Source: Clostridia bacterium (GTDB lineage Bacteria; Bacillota; Clostridia; Christensenellales; Aristaeellaceae). Taken from it: a stretch of 38,096 nt of DNA. Below, one piece after another: positions 25,484-34,079 of the stretch. Both the position numbers and the translations under genes were made by a program. The DNA is taken from assembly GCA_017502305.1 (NCBI GenBank), contig JAFVVG010000008.1, positions 1-38,096 on the forward strand, written 5' to 3'. Under the pieces are notes generated by a model. The model saw only the letters and a list, made by a program, of their open reading frames with translations, was not told where the DNA came from and searched no databases. Numbering within the stretch: the stretch's first letter is position 1; each line of letters begins with the position of its first letter.

Positions 25484-25868
25484 GAACCTCATCCAGGCCA
25501 TCAAATTCACCCTGTTCAGCCTCTCTGCCGGCATTGTGCAGGCGGTGAGCTTCGCCATCCTCCACGATGTGCTGGGCCTGGAGAGCTACTGGCTGAGCCA
25601 TGTGCCCTCGCTGATTCTTTCGGTGATCTGGAATTTCACCTTCAACCGCAAGTACACCTTCAAGCCCACGGGCACTGTGAAGCGGGATATGCTGCTGGTG
25701 GCCCTGTACTATCTGGTGTTCACCCCCGCCTCCGCCCTGTGGGGCACCTGGCTGGAAAAGCTGGGCCTGCATGATTGGCTGATCGAAATCATCAACATGC
25801 TCATCAATTTTATCACCGAGTTCCTGTTCCAGAAGTTCGTGGTTTACCGCGAAAAGAAGGAAGATTAA
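25476..25868 (+). CDS. GtrA family membrane protein
   Basis: 130 residues, four membrane helices, standard GtrA size. IKFTLFSLSAGIVQAVSF, then SVIWNFTFNRKYTFK (the conserved N-x-x-F-N-R-x-x-T-F pattern), then FTPASALWGTWLEKLGL and a last helix ending FLFQKFVVYRE. GtrA-like proteins are thought to assist flipping of lipid-linked sugars for glycosylation of surface polymers. Start ATG 25476 with aaggag 10 nt upstream. Its start overlaps the end of the broken GtrA-like gene, so both were once translated together. Confidence 0.92.
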   Translation: MNKNLIQAIKFTLFSLSAGIVQAVSFAILHDVLGLESYWLSHVPSLILSVIWNFTFNRKYTFKPTGTVKRDMLLVALYYLVFTPASALWGTWLEKLGLHDWLIEIINMLINFITEFLFQKFVVYREKKED

Positions 25869-25949
25869 AGATTTCTCATTTTCTTCTCATGGAAACGCAC
25901 TGGAAGGCCAGGGCACGGCGTGGTATCATTCAGCCATGGAGGTTGATGA

Positions 25950-26159
25950 ATGATGTTGCGACTGCTGACCTGGCCTTTCCGTTTTGCCGCTGACCTGATG
26001 GGTATGATCCTGAGCCTGGCTGGCTCTATGCTGGGCCTGGTGATTGGCTTTGTGTTCTGCGCCCTGGGTGTGCTCCTGAGCCTGACGGGCATCGGCATGA
26101 TCATCGGTGTGCCGATGGTAATTTTCGGCGGCGGACTGATGCTGAAGAGTATTTTCTGA
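25950..26159 (+). CDS. Small hydrophobic membrane protein
   Basis: 69 residues, nearly all hydrophobic, with two long helices (about 16-40 and 42-62) rich in Gly (SLAGSMLGLVIGFVF, GIGMIIGVPMVIFGGG). No family recognised. ATG 25950 has ggaggt 6 nt upstream. A TGGTATCAT extended -10-like sequence lies at 25921-25929, so it may have its own promoter. The next gene follows after 19 bp. Confidence 0.7.
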   Translation: MMLRLLTWPFRFAADLMGMILSLAGSMLGLVIGFVFCALGVLLSLTGIGMIIGVPMVIFGGGLMLKSIF

Positions 26160-26178
26160 CAGAGGAGAACGCAATAAG

Positions 26179-26772
26179 ATGAAGTATCTTGCAGGCGGAC
26201 TGTTGATAGTCTTCTTCCTGATCTTGATGTATCTCCTTTTCCGCATCTGGCTGGAGGGCCGCCGGGAGAGAATCGCGCCCCGCAACATTCCCGGCGAGGC
26301 GCTCCCGGCAGAGCTGCGGGAGAGGGCGCTGCGTCCCCTGCGGCAGCTGAACGCCTATTACGAAAAGCGAGACCCTGAACTGGCAGATGCCTGCATCGAT
26401 GAAACCATTCTGCCGGACGAGATGCTGATCCTGGGTACCAACCCGGGGGAGATTTTCCATGGCCGGAAATGGACCAAACACCTGTTGCAATGTGACTGGA
26501 AATATTGGGGACACTTGTCGCTGGATGTGGAAAGGAGCGCCCTCAGCCGGGTGGGAACCGCCCTGTACTTCGTCCTGCCGGCTCAGGTCAAGCTGAATAT
26601 CTGGCGTTTCCGTATCCCTGTCAGGATCACCGGCATCCTGGAGGAGCGGGATGGCCTGTGGTATATCAGCAAGCTGCAGTTTATCAACAATCTGAATACC
26701 GCTTATGTGATCGGATCCTGGATTGCCGCGCTTGCGCTGTTGGCCTGCTTGCTGGTGTTCTGCCTGGTGTAA
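26179..26772 (+). CDS. Membrane-anchored protein with NTF2/SnoaL-like domain
   Basis: 197 residues. An N-terminal helix (about 4-24) is followed by a soluble domain (about 50-170) and a C-terminal helix (about 175-197). The domain starts RQLNAYYEKRDPELADACIDETI and ends RDGLWYISKLQF, the layout of SnoaL/NTF2-like cone folds, which may bind small molecules or act only as scaffolds. Substrate unknown. RBS gaggag before ATG 26179. The assignment rests on pattern only. Confidence 0.65.
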   Translation: MKYLAGGLLIVFFLILMYLLFRIWLEGRRERIAPRNIPGEALPAELRERALRPLRQLNAYYEKRDPELADACIDETILPDEMLILGTNPGEIFHGRKWTKHLLQCDWKYWGHLSLDVERSALSRVGTALYFVLPAQVKLNIWRFRIPVRITGILEERDGLWYISKLQFINNLNTAYVIGSWIAALALLACLLVFCLV

Positions 26773-26833
26773 CTGCCTTAAGGGTTGCGCCAATAACAAG
26801 CTGCGGAATGCCAACTTGACTGGGAGAGTGCCT

Positions 26834-27526
26834 ATGGAACCAAGCAGAATCAAGATCGGAAACATCCCTGCCCTGGTGTGGGGCGAACCCTCGGAAAAGG
26901 TGTACCTGTGCGTGCATGGGAAAATGTCCTGCAAGGAATCCGCCCAGGGGCTGGCGCAAATCGCGGCGGAGAAGGGCTTTCAGACGCTTAGCTTCGACCT
27001 GCCCCAGCATGGAGAGAGAACCCACGAGCCTGACCGCTGCGATGTGTGGAATGGCGTGCGGGACCTGCGCCTGGTGGGGGATTATGCGTTCAGCCACTGG
27101 CAGGAGGTTTCCCTTTACGCATGCAGCCTGGGGGCCTACTTCAGTCTGCAGGCCTACCCGGAACGCACCTTCCGCAAGAGCCTGTTCCAATCGCCTATCC
27201 TGGATATGGAACACCTGATCCGCCAGATGTTCCTGTGGTTCAATGTGACCCCTGAACGCCTGGAAGCGGAGGGGGAGATCGATACCCCCATTGATCCGCT
27301 GCGATGGGATTATTACCAGTATGTGCTGCAAAACCCTGTTCGGACGTGGAACGTGCCTACCCACATCCTTTACGGCGGCAGGGATGACCTGCAATCCCTG
27401 GAGGTGATCCGGGCTTTCGCCGACCGGTTCGGCTGCCAGGTCACCGTGGCGGAAAACAGCCAACACCCCTTCATGGAAGAAAGTGATTTTCCCATTGTGG
27501 ACAGGTGGCTGAGAGAATATTTATAA
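26834..27526 (+). CDS. Alpha/beta hydrolase
   Basis: 230 residues, compact single-domain alpha/beta hydrolase without a lid. VYLCVHGKMSCKES is the oxyanion strand and turn. The nucleophile elbow is YACSLGAYF, so the usual G-x-S-x-G is A-C-S-L-G. The acid is in HILYGGRDDLQS and the catalytic His in ENSQHPFME. Similar proteins are annotated as esterases or peptidase-like hydrolases; no substrate can be named. No signal peptide, so cytoplasmic. Start ATG 26834 follows gggagag. Ends 3 bp before a terminator. Confidence 0.85.
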   Translation: MEPSRIKIGNIPALVWGEPSEKVYLCVHGKMSCKESAQGLAQIAAEKGFQTLSFDLPQHGERTHEPDRCDVWNGVRDLRLVGDYAFSHWQEVSLYACSLGAYFSLQAYPERTFRKSLFQSPILDMEHLIRQMFLWFNVTPERLEAEGEIDTPIDPLRWDYYQYVLQNPVRTWNVPTHILYGGRDDLQSLEVIRAFADRFGCQVTVAENSQHPFMEESDFPIVDRWLREYL

Positions 27527-27528
27527 GC

Positions 27529-27559
27529 AATGCCTCCGCGTGATTTGCGGAGGCATTTT
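27529..27559 (+). terminator. Terminator after the alpha/beta hydrolase
   Basis: 11-bp stem (27529-27539 with 27547-27557, arm aatgcctccgc), 7-nt loop, short T run. Confidence 0.85.
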
Positions 27560-27571
27560 GAGTTGCGACCG

Positions 27572-27600
27572 TTGCGCACACAACCGATATGTGGTAAACT
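27572..27600 (+). promoter_or_regulatory. Possible promoter for the DUF362 gene
   Basis: TTGCGC (27572-27577), 17-nt spacer, TAAACT (27595-27600) preceded by TGG. Moderate match. Confidence 0.45.
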
Positions 27601-27632
27601 GGCCTTACTACATGAATGGGAGGATTCCCCCA

Positions 27633-28736
27633 ATGGCATCGAAGGTTTATTATTGCGATCTGCGTACCCGCCACGGCGAAACCCTTTTGCAGAAGCTCCG
27701 CCGCCTCATCAAGACCGCCGGTATGGGCGAGATTGACTTCGAGGGCAAGTTCACCGCCATCAAGCTGCACTTTGGCGAATTGGGCAACCTGGCCTTCCTG
27801 CGCCCCAATTACTCGAAGGTGGTGGCGGATTTCGTGAAGGAGCTGGGCGGCCGCCCCTTCCTGACGGACTGCAACACTCTTTACGTGGGCAGCCGCAAGA
27901 ACGCCCTGGATCATATGGACACCGCCATGGAGAACGGCTTCAGACCCCTTTCCACCGGCTGCCAGATCATCATTGCCGACGGCCTCAAGGGCACCGATGA
28001 TGTGTACGTCCCCGTGGAGGGCGAATACGTGAAGGAAGCCAAGATCGGCCGCGCGGTGATGGACGCTGACATCTTCATCAGCCTGAACCACTTCAAGGGT
28101 CACGAGGGCACCGGCTTTGGCGGCGCTATCAAGAACATTGGTATGGGCTGCGGTTCCCGCGCCGGCAAGATGGAGATGCACTCCGCCGGCAAGCCCTATG
28201 TGGACCAGGACAAGTGCATCGGCTGCGCCATCTGCCAGAAGAACTGCGCCCACGACGCCATCACCATTGAAAACCGCAAGGCTTCCATCGACCACAGCAA
28301 GTGCGTGGGCTGCGGCCGCTGCATCGGCGCCTGCCCCAAGGACGCTACCCGCCCCGCTGAGGACGAGAGCAACGACATCCTCAACCGCAAGATTGCCGAA
28401 TACTCCCTGGCCGTGGTGCAGGGCCGCCCCCACTTCCACATTAGCCTGGTGATCGACATCAGTCCCTATTGCGACTGCCATGCCGAAAATGACCTGCCCA
28501 TCCTGCCGGACATCGGCATGTTTGCCAGCTTCGATCCCGTGGCCCTGGATCAGGCCTGCGTGGACGCCTGCCTGAAGCAGCAGCCCATCCCCGGCAGCCG
28601 CCTGGACGAAATGCCCCACGTCTGCGAGGATCACTTCATCAACAGCCAGCCCGTCACCGACTGGCGCTCCCAGCTCTCCCACGCCGAGAAGATCGGCCTG
28701 GGCACCCGTGAATACGAACTCATCGAAATGCGGTAA
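27633..28736 (+). CDS. DUF362 protein with two [4Fe-4S] ferredoxin motifs
   Basis: 367 residues. The DUF362 part starts KVYYCDLRTRHGETLLQKL and contains FTAIKLHFGELGN, ISLNHFKGHEGTGFGGAIKNIGMG and CGSRAGKMEMH. Two bacterial ferredoxin motifs are inserted: Cys195/198/201/205 (CIGCAICQKNC) and Cys224/227/230/234 (CVGCGRCIGAC). The C-terminal DIGMFASFDPVALDQACVDAC completes the domain. It is widespread in anaerobes and its reaction is not established; the clusters imply electron transfer in the cytoplasm. Start ATG 27633 follows gggagg. The stop TAA is followed at once by hairpin array copy D. Confidence 0.93.
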   Translation: MASKVYYCDLRTRHGETLLQKLRRLIKTAGMGEIDFEGKFTAIKLHFGELGNLAFLRPNYSKVVADFVKELGGRPFLTDCNTLYVGSRKNALDHMDTAMENGFRPLSTGCQIIIADGLKGTDDVYVPVEGEYVKEAKIGRAVMDADIFISLNHFKGHEGTGFGGAIKNIGMGCGSRAGKMEMHSAGKPYVDQDKCIGCAICQKNCAHDAITIENRKASIDHSKCVGCGRCIGACPKDATRPAEDESNDILNRKIAEYSLAVVQGRPHFHISLVIDISPYCDCHAENDLPILPDIGMFASFDPVALDQACVDACLKQQPIPGSRLDEMPHVCEDHFINSQPVTDWRSQLSHAEKIGLGTREYELIEMR

Positions 28737-28994
28737 CCAGGGGCTTTGCCCCTGCACCCCACCATAGGGGGCGTTGCCCCCTATGGACTCCCCCACGAAG
28801 GGCCCTTCGTCCGCAACCTCAATCGTCGCACTCTCGCTGTCGCTCGATTGCTCGTTTCGGTTGATTCGCTCAGCTCGCTGCATCCGCCACTGGCGGCGCT
28901 CGCATCGCTCACCCTTTCGAAACCCACTTTCAGTCATGGAAGTGGGTTTTTCCTTTGCAGGGGTCACGGCGCACGGAGGGTGCGCCGCGACGCG
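28737..28994 (+). repeat. Modular hairpin array, copy D (abuts DUF362 gene stop codon; split by an insert)
   Basis: Starts at the base after TAA. M3 28737-28760; M1 variant 28762-28786 (ccataggggg / ccccctatgg, loop cgttg); M4 core 28796-28809 (cgaagggcccttcg, a perfect palindrome). Then 28810-28957 is different sequence not seen in the other copies, including a terminator-like hairpin. M5 follows at 28958-28994 (tcacggcgcac / gtgcgccgcga around ggagg). Confidence 0.85.
28920..28951 (+). terminator. Terminator-like hairpin inside array copy D
   Basis: 10-bp stem (28920-28929 with 28940-28949, arm aaacccactt), 10-nt loop, T5 run. The nearest gene upstream is the DUF362 gene. Confidence 0.75.
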
Positions 28995-29262
28995 ATACAG
29001 CAACGCTTGATCTATCCTAAGCGTCGGACGGCGATCATGGGGTGGCGCGCTGCCCGCGCCGCCAGCCCTGCTGTGGAGGTCGCCCCGCGAAGGCTTGCTC
29101 GTAAACGCCCCTGAGAAGTGCACCGGGGTCCGGGGGCCACACCCTCCATTGTGGCCCCCGGGCGGCTTTTGGTTCTTTTCGCCGAGACGAAAAGAACATC
29201 CCTCGCAAAAAGGCATTGCCGAAAAAAGTGCACATCTTGCTTTCACAAACTAAATCATTTTA
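28995..29262. other. Non-coding gap before uvrA with two further long hairpins
   Basis: No gene seen. Hairpin 29130-29161 has a perfect 12-bp stem (ccgggggccaca / tgtggcccccgg). Hairpin 29172-29197 has a perfect 10-bp stem (gttcttttcg / cgaaaagaac). Neither has a proper T tract after it. From about 29205 the sequence becomes A/T-rich towards the uvrA promoter. Confidence 0.7.
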
Positions 29263-29276
29263 AAAACATCTGTTCG
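29263..29276 (+). promoter_or_regulatory. Likely LexA (SOS) box upstream of uvrA
   Basis: AAAACATCTGTTCG matches 11 of 14 positions of the Bacillota SOS box CGAACATATGTTCG and sits 8 bp before the -35 box. Confidence 0.55.
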
Positions 29277-29284
29277 TGTTCGCG

Positions 29285-29313
29285 TTGATAAATCCGCGAA
29301 AATGTGCTACACT
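29285..29313 (+). promoter_or_regulatory. Promoter for uvrA
   Basis: TTGATA (29285-29290), 17-nt spacer, TACACT (29308-29313) with TGC before it (extended -10). Confidence 0.75.
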
Positions 29314-29392
29314 ATCCTTTGCGGCGCGGTTTCGCCGGCGCCGGTCAACGGGTATATTTCCCCTGTGACTGATTTTCAGCGAGGTTTATGAT

Positions 29393-32227
29393 ATGAGCAA
29401 CGATTCCCTGATTATCCGCGGCGCCCGGGAGCATAACCTGCAGAACATCGACCTGACCATCCCCCGGGATAAGCTGGTGGTGTTCACCGGTCTTTCCGGC
29501 TCCGGCAAGAGCAGCCTGGCCTTCGATACCATTTATGCCGAGGGCCAGCGCCGGTATGTGGAAAGCCTCTCCAGCTATGCCCGTATGTTCCTGGGGCAGA
29601 TGGAAAAGCCGGATGTGGACAGCATCGACGGCCTTTCCCCGGCCATTTCCATCGACCAGAAAACCACCAGCCGCAACCCCCGTTCCACCGTGGGCACCGT
29701 GACCGAGGTGCATGATTACCTGCGCCTTCTGTGGGCCCGCATCGGTGTGCCCCACTGCCCCAAGTGCGGCAAGGAGATCAAGCAGCAGACCGTGGATCAG
29801 ATGGTGGACGCCGTGCAGAAGTACCCCGAGGGTACCCGCATGCAGGTGCTTGCCCCCGTGATTCGCGCCCGCAAGGGCGAGCACGCGAAGCTGCTGGAGG
29901 AGGCCCGCAAGAGCGGCTTTGTCCGCGTGCGCATCGATGGGGAGATCTACGATATCGACGACACCCCGGCCCTCGACAAGCAGAAGAAGCACACCATCGA
30001 GCTGGTGGTGGACCGCCTCATTATCCGTGAGGGTAAGGAATTCCAGAAGCGCCTGGCGGACTCCATCGAGACCGCCACCACCCGCTCCGGCGGCCTGGTG
30101 GTGATGGACCTGTTCGACCAGGGCGAGCTGCTCTTCTCCATGAATTACGCCTGCCCGGACTGCGGCGTGTCCATCGAGGAGCTGGCCCCGCGCATGTTCT
30201 CCTTCAACAGCCCCTTCGGCGCCTGCCCGGAGTGCTCCGGCCTGGGCACGCTGATGAAGATCAGCCCGGAAATCATCCTGCCTGACCCGGAGCTGCCCCT
30301 GCGCAAGGGCGGATTGAACGTGATGGGCTTCAACGCCTCCGAGCCGGACAGCATGGGCGGTCAGTTTCTGACGGCCCTGGGCAAGAAGTATGGCTTCACC
30401 CTGGATACCAAGGTGGGCGACCTGTCCAAGGAGGCGGTGCAGGCCATTCTTTACGGCACCGGCAAGGAAAAGATCGCCATCGAGTACGAGGGCGTCCGGG
30501 GTCTGACGGAATACACCACTACCTTCGAAGGCGTCATCCCCATGCTGGAGCGCCGCTATAACGAGACCTCCTCCGACGGCATGAAGGCCGCCTATGAGGA
30601 ATATATGGCTGAGGAAACCTGCCCCGTTTGCCACGGCCAGCGCCTGAAGCCCGAGGCCCTGGCGGTGACCGTCAACGACCGCAACCTGGCCCAGGTCAGC
30701 GATATGAGCATCCTGGAAGCCCGTGATTTCTTCAAGAGCCTGGTGCTGACGGAAAAGGAAAAGATGATCGGCGCCCAGATTCTCAAGGAAATCGACGCCC
30801 GGCTGGGCTTCCTGATCGACGTGGGCCTGGGCTATCTGACCCTTTCCCGTGCCGCGGGCAGCCTTTCCGGCGGCGAGGCCCAGCGCATCCGCCTGGCCAC
30901 GCAGATCGGCTCGGCGCTGATGGGCGTGCTCTACATCCTGGACGAACCTTCCATCGGCTTGCACCAGCGGGACAACGCCAAACTCATTGCTACCCTGAAG
31001 CGTATGCGCGACCTGGGCAACACCCTGGTCGTCGTGGAGCATGACGAGGACACCATGTATGCCGCCGACTGGATTGTGGACGTGGGCCCCGGCGCGGGCA
31101 TCCACGGCGGTCACATTGTGGCGGAGGGCACCATTGAGGACATCAAGGCCTGCAAGGAGAGCCTTACCGGCCAGTACCTTTCCGGGGCGAAGAAAATTCC
31201 CGTGCCTGCGGAGCGCCGCATCCCTGCCGGCTGGCTGAAGGTGCTGGGCGCCCAGGAGCACAACCTGCGGAACATCGACGTGGACATCCCCCTGGGCGTA
31301 TTGTGCTGCGTGACGGGCGTATCCGGCTCGGGCAAATCCAGCCTGGTGAACGAGATCGTCCATAAGCACCTGGCGAAGGTGCTGAACCGGGCCAAGACCC
31401 GCGCGGGCAAATTCCGCGGCATGGAAGGCGTGGAGCAGCTGGACAAGATCATCTGCATCGATCAGAGCCCCATTGGGCGCACGCCCCGCTCCAACCCTGC
31501 CACCTACACGGGCCTGTTTGACCAGATCCGCAAGATCTTCGCCATGAGCCCGGAGGCCAAGGCCCGGGGCTATAAGGAGAACCGCTTCTCCTTCAACGTG
31601 AAGGGCGGCCGGTGCGAGGCCTGCGCCGGCGATGGCCTGCTGAAGATCGAAATGCACTTCCTGCCGGATATCTACGTGCCCTGCGAGGTCTGCAAGGGCC
31701 GGCGCTACAACCGCGAAACCCTGGAGGTGACCTACCGGGGCAAGAACATCTATGAGGTGCTGGAGATGAACGTGGAGGAGGCCATGGCCTTCTTCGAGAA
31801 CCACCCCACCATCCTGCGTAAGCTGGAAACCCTCTACGATGTGGGCTTGGGCTACATGAAGCTGGGCCAGCCTTCCACCACCCTTTCCGGCGGCGAGGCC
31901 CAGCGCGTGAAGCTGGCCACCGAGCTCAGCCGCCGTGCCACGGGCCGCACCCTTTACCTGCTGGACGAGCCCACCACCGGCCTGCACATGGCGGACGTGG
32001 ACAAATTGATCCACGTGCTGCAGCGGCTGACGGAAGCGGGCAACAGCGTGCTGGTCATTGAGCACAACCTGGACGTGATCAAGGTGGCAGACTGGCTGAT
32101 CGACCTGGGCCCCGAGGGCGGCAACGGCGGCGGCGGGATCGTCTGCGCCGGCACGCCGGAGGACGTGGCGAAGTGCGAGGGGAGCTACACGGGGCAGTAC
32201 CTGAAAGGGATGCTGGAGAGAAAATGA
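29393..32227 (+). CDS. uvrA: UvrABC excinuclease subunit A
   Basis: 944 residues, standard length. Damage-sensing ATPase of nucleotide excision repair. Two ABC ATPase modules: Walker [10 protein letters not shown] and GVSGSGKSS; signatures [15 protein letters not shown] and [16 protein letters not shown]; Walker [15 protein letters not shown] and [14 protein letters not shown]. Zinc modules CPKCG, CPDCG with CPECSG, and CEACAGDG with CEVCKG are all present. RBS gaggt before ATG 29393. uvrB and uvrC are not in the window. The stop overlaps the next start (ATGA). Probably LexA-regulated from the site at 29263. Confidence 0.98.
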   Translation: MSNDSLIIRGAREHNLQNIDLTIPRDKLVVFTGLSGSGKSSLAFDTIYAEGQRRYVESLSSYARMFLGQMEKPDVDSIDGLSPAISIDQKTTSRNPRSTVGTVTEVHDYLRLLWARIGVPHCPKCGKEIKQQTVDQMVDAVQKYPEGTRMQVLAPVIRARKGEHAKLLEEARKSGFVRVRIDGEIYDIDDTPALDKQKKHTIELVVDRLIIREGKEFQKRLADSIETATTRSGGLVVMDLFDQGELLFSMNYACPDCGVSIEELAPRMFSFNSPFGACPECSGLGTLMKISPEIILPDPELPLRKGGLNVMGFNASEPDSMGGQFLTALGKKYGFTLDTKVGDLSKEAVQAILYGTGKEKIAIEYEGVRGLTEYTTTFEGVIPMLERRYNETSSDGMKAAYEEYMAEETCPVCHGQRLKPEALAVTVNDRNLAQVSDMSILEARDFFKSLVLTEKEKMIGAQILKEIDARLGFLIDVGLGYLTLSRAAGSLSGGEAQRIRLATQIGSALMGVLYILDEPSIGLHQRDNAKLIATLKRMRDLGNTLVVVEHDEDTMYAADWIVDVGPGAGIHGGHIVAEGTIEDIKACKESLTGQYLSGAKKIPVPAERRIPAGWLKVLGAQEHNLRNIDVDIPLGVLCCVTGVSGSGKSSLVNEIVHKHLAKVLNRAKTRAGKFRGMEGVEQLDKIICIDQSPIGRTPRSNPATYTGLFDQIRKIFAMSPEAKARGYKENRFSFNVKGGRCEACAGDGLLKIEMHFLPDIYVPCEVCKGRRYNRETLEVTYRGKNIYEVLEMNVEEAMAFFENHPTILRKLETLYDVGLGYMKLGQPSTTLSGGEAQRVKLATELSRRATGRTLYLLDEPTTGLHMADVDKLIHVLQRLTEAGNSVLVIEHNLDVIKVADWLIDLGPEGGNGGGGIVCAGTPEDVAKCEGSYTGQYLKGMLERK

Positions 32228-32895
32228 AGATAGGCGTTTTATTTGCAGGAGACAGGGAGCTTGCACCGTTCCTGCCGATGATCAATGACATACGGGAAAT
32301 GCAGAAGGCTATGTTGACGATCTACGAAGGTATGGTAGAGGGCGTGGAGGTTGCGACGCTTTTTTCCGGCGTGTGCAAGGTGAACGCGGCTGTTGCGACG
32401 CAAATTCTGGTGGATTGCTATGGCTGCGAAGCCGTGATCAATGCAGGCACAGCAGGCGGCATGGATGAGAGGCTGGAGCTGTTTGACACGGTGGTGTCAA
32501 CGGAGGTCGCCTATCATGACGTGGCACCGGGAATCCTGACGGATTTTCATCCGTGGCTGGATTCGGTTTACTTCAGGGCAGACGAGAAGCTGCTGAACCT
32601 TGCCAAGCAGGTTGCCGGGGAAAGGACGTTCTTCGGCAGGATGGTGACGGGCGAACAGTTCATTGTTGAGGAAAAACGCCAGGATATCAATGCCCGTTTT
32701 GCGCCGCTGAGCGCGGATATGGAAACGGCAGCGGTGGCACATGTGTGCCATGTGAATAAAGTGCCTTTTGTGTCAGTACGCACATTGACGGATACGGCGA
32801 CCCACAGCGGTGCGGCGGCTTTTGAAGCAAACTGTGCCAAGGCAGCGGCCCTATCAGCAGATTTTGTGCGGCGGATGTTGAGGGCAATGGCATGA
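32224..32895 (+). CDS. mtnN: 5'-methylthioadenosine/S-adenosylhomocysteine nucleosidase
   Basis: 223 residues. Cleaves adenine from MTA and SAH. The catalytic residues match the family: Glu12 (GDRELAPF), Glu in [13 protein letters not shown], and Asp in [21 protein letters not shown] and VAYHDVAPG are the phosphorylase-fold segments. It is rather divergent from typical sequences. It uses codons such as ATA, TTA, GCA and GGA that its neighbours avoid, which suggests a separate origin. Its ATG overlaps the uvrA stop, so it is translationally coupled and probably shares the uvrA transcript. A terminator follows. Confidence 0.92.
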   Translation: MKIGVLFAGDRELAPFLPMINDIREMQKAMLTIYEGMVEGVEVATLFSGVCKVNAAVATQILVDCYGCEAVINAGTAGGMDERLELFDTVVSTEVAYHDVAPGILTDFHPWLDSVYFRADEKLLNLAKQVAGERTFFGRMVTGEQFIVEEKRQDINARFAPLSADMETAAVAHVCHVNKVPFVSVRTLTDTATHSGAAAFEANCAKAAALSADFVRRMLRAMA

Positions 32896-32906
32896 TGAAC
32901 GATAGG

Positions 32907-32940
32907 GAGCGCAACGCGACATGTTGCGTTCTTCTTTTTT
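32907..32940 (+). terminator. Terminator after mtnN
   Basis: 9-bp stem with one G-T pair (32907-32915 with 32923-32931), 7-nt loop, then ttctttttt. Confidence 0.88.
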
Positions 32941-32968
32941 CGTCCTGTACATATTCCCCTATATCTGG

Positions 32969-32974
32969 TATACT
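32969..32974 (+). promoter_or_regulatory. Extended -10 element for the downstream operon
   Basis: TATACT (32969-32974) preceded by TGG. The -35 is weak (CTGTAC at 18 nt). Transcription would begin near 32981, which argues against a GTG start at 32980 for the next gene. Confidence 0.5.
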
Positions 32975-33000
32975 GTAAGGTGGAAAGGAAGGTGACGGAT

Positions 33001-34065
33001 GTGGAATTGCTGGACAGGATCCGCGGAAGCCTCCTGGGTGGCGCGGCAGGCGACGCCCTGGGCTATGCGGTGGAGTTTATCACGGCCGAGATGATCCGGG
33101 ATTTTCACGGGCCGCAGGGTATCCGTCATTATGCGCTTTCCCATGGGAAGGCCCTGATTTCCGACGATACGCAGATGACCCTTTTCACCGCCGAGGGCAT
33201 TGTGATGGGGTGGAACCGGGCGGTGGCCGGCGGCATGGCTGCCGATATGGAAGTGTATGTTTACGATGCCTATATGAACTGGCTCTGCACTCAGGGCTAT
33301 AACAAGGAAGGCATGTGGCGGCAGTTCAGCTACCTGATGCAGTGCCCGGAGCTGTTCAGCCAGCGGGCGCCCGGCGGTACCTGCCTGGGAGCGCTGCTTT
33401 CCGGGCGCATGGGCAGCCTGCGGGAGCCCGCCAACTATTCCAAGGGCTGCGGCGGCGTGATGCGGGTGGCCCCGGTGGGGTTTGTGGGCGCATTCGGCCG
33501 CCGGTATGACGACGTGCCGGAGGACGCGGCCCTGTGGCAGGCAGCGAAGATTGCCGCCATCACCCACGGTCACCCCATGGGGTATATGTCCGCCGCCATG
33601 CTGGCGGAGATGATCCGGCTGATTACGTTGGAAAACGGCATGACCCTGGAGGAAATCGCCCTGGCTGCCCTGGAAAAGACGGAGCGGCTCCTGGGCGCGG
33701 ACGAGGCCCCGGCAGGGATGACGCTCCACGGCCTGACCCGCAAGGCCATCGCCCTGAGCCATGAAGAGGTGGACGACGTGCGGGCGATCCACAGCCTGGG
33801 CGGCGGCTGGGTAGGGGAAGAAGCCCTGGCCATCGGGCTGTATTGCGCGCTGAAATATCAGAATGATTTCTCTGCCTGCATCCGGGCCGCCGTGAACCAC
33901 GACGGCGACAGCGATTCCACCGGCGCCATCGCCGGCAACCTGCTGGGCGCCTGGCTGGGGGCGGAGGGCATCGGTGAGGAATGGCTCGCCCCCCTGGAGG
34001 CAAGGGATGTTATTGAAACCATGGCACGGCAGCTCCACGAGGTAGCGAAGGAGCAGGGTCTGTGA
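33001..34065 (+). CDS. ADP-ribosylglycohydrolase family protein
   Basis: About 354 residues. Removes ADP-ribose from modified proteins or small molecules; the target is unknown. The N-terminus LLDRIRGSLLGGAAGDALGYAVEF is the family start. The metal-binding motifs are SDDTQMTLFTAEG and the late NHDGDSDSTGAIAGNLLGA; GGVMRVAPVG and THGHP-type segments also fit. GTG 33001 is preferred because GGAAGG lies 8 nt upstream and the family start follows at once; GTGs at 32980 and 32992 are alternatives. First gene of a four-gene run; the next start is 14 bp after its stop. Confidence 0.92.
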   Translation: MELLDRIRGSLLGGAAGDALGYAVEFITAEMIRDFHGPQGIRHYALSHGKALISDDTQMTLFTAEGIVMGWNRAVAGGMAADMEVYVYDAYMNWLCTQGYNKEGMWRQFSYLMQCPELFSQRAPGGTCLGALLSGRMGSLREPANYSKGCGGVMRVAPVGFVGAFGRRYDDVPEDAALWQAAKIAAITHGHPMGYMSAAMLAEMIRLITLENGMTLEEIALAALEKTERLLGADEAPAGMTLHGLTRKAIALSHEEVDDVRAIHSLGGGWVGEEALAIGLYCALKYQNDFSACIRAAVNHDGDSDSTGAIAGNLLGAWLGAEGIGEEWLAPLEARDVIETMARQLHEVAKEQGL

Positions 34066-34079
34066 CACAAGGAGAACGT

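Noticed and set aside
28810..28920. Possible tRNA gene in the insert of array copy D
   Set aside because: No cloverleaf, T-loop or anticodon arm could be formed; it is only GC-rich sequence ending at a terminator-like hairpin.
29345..32266. 973-codon minus-strand open frame opposite uvrA
   Set aside because: It mirrors uvrA, has no ribosome site or domain, and is rich in His/Gln/Ala/Gly as expected when GC-rich codons are read backwards.
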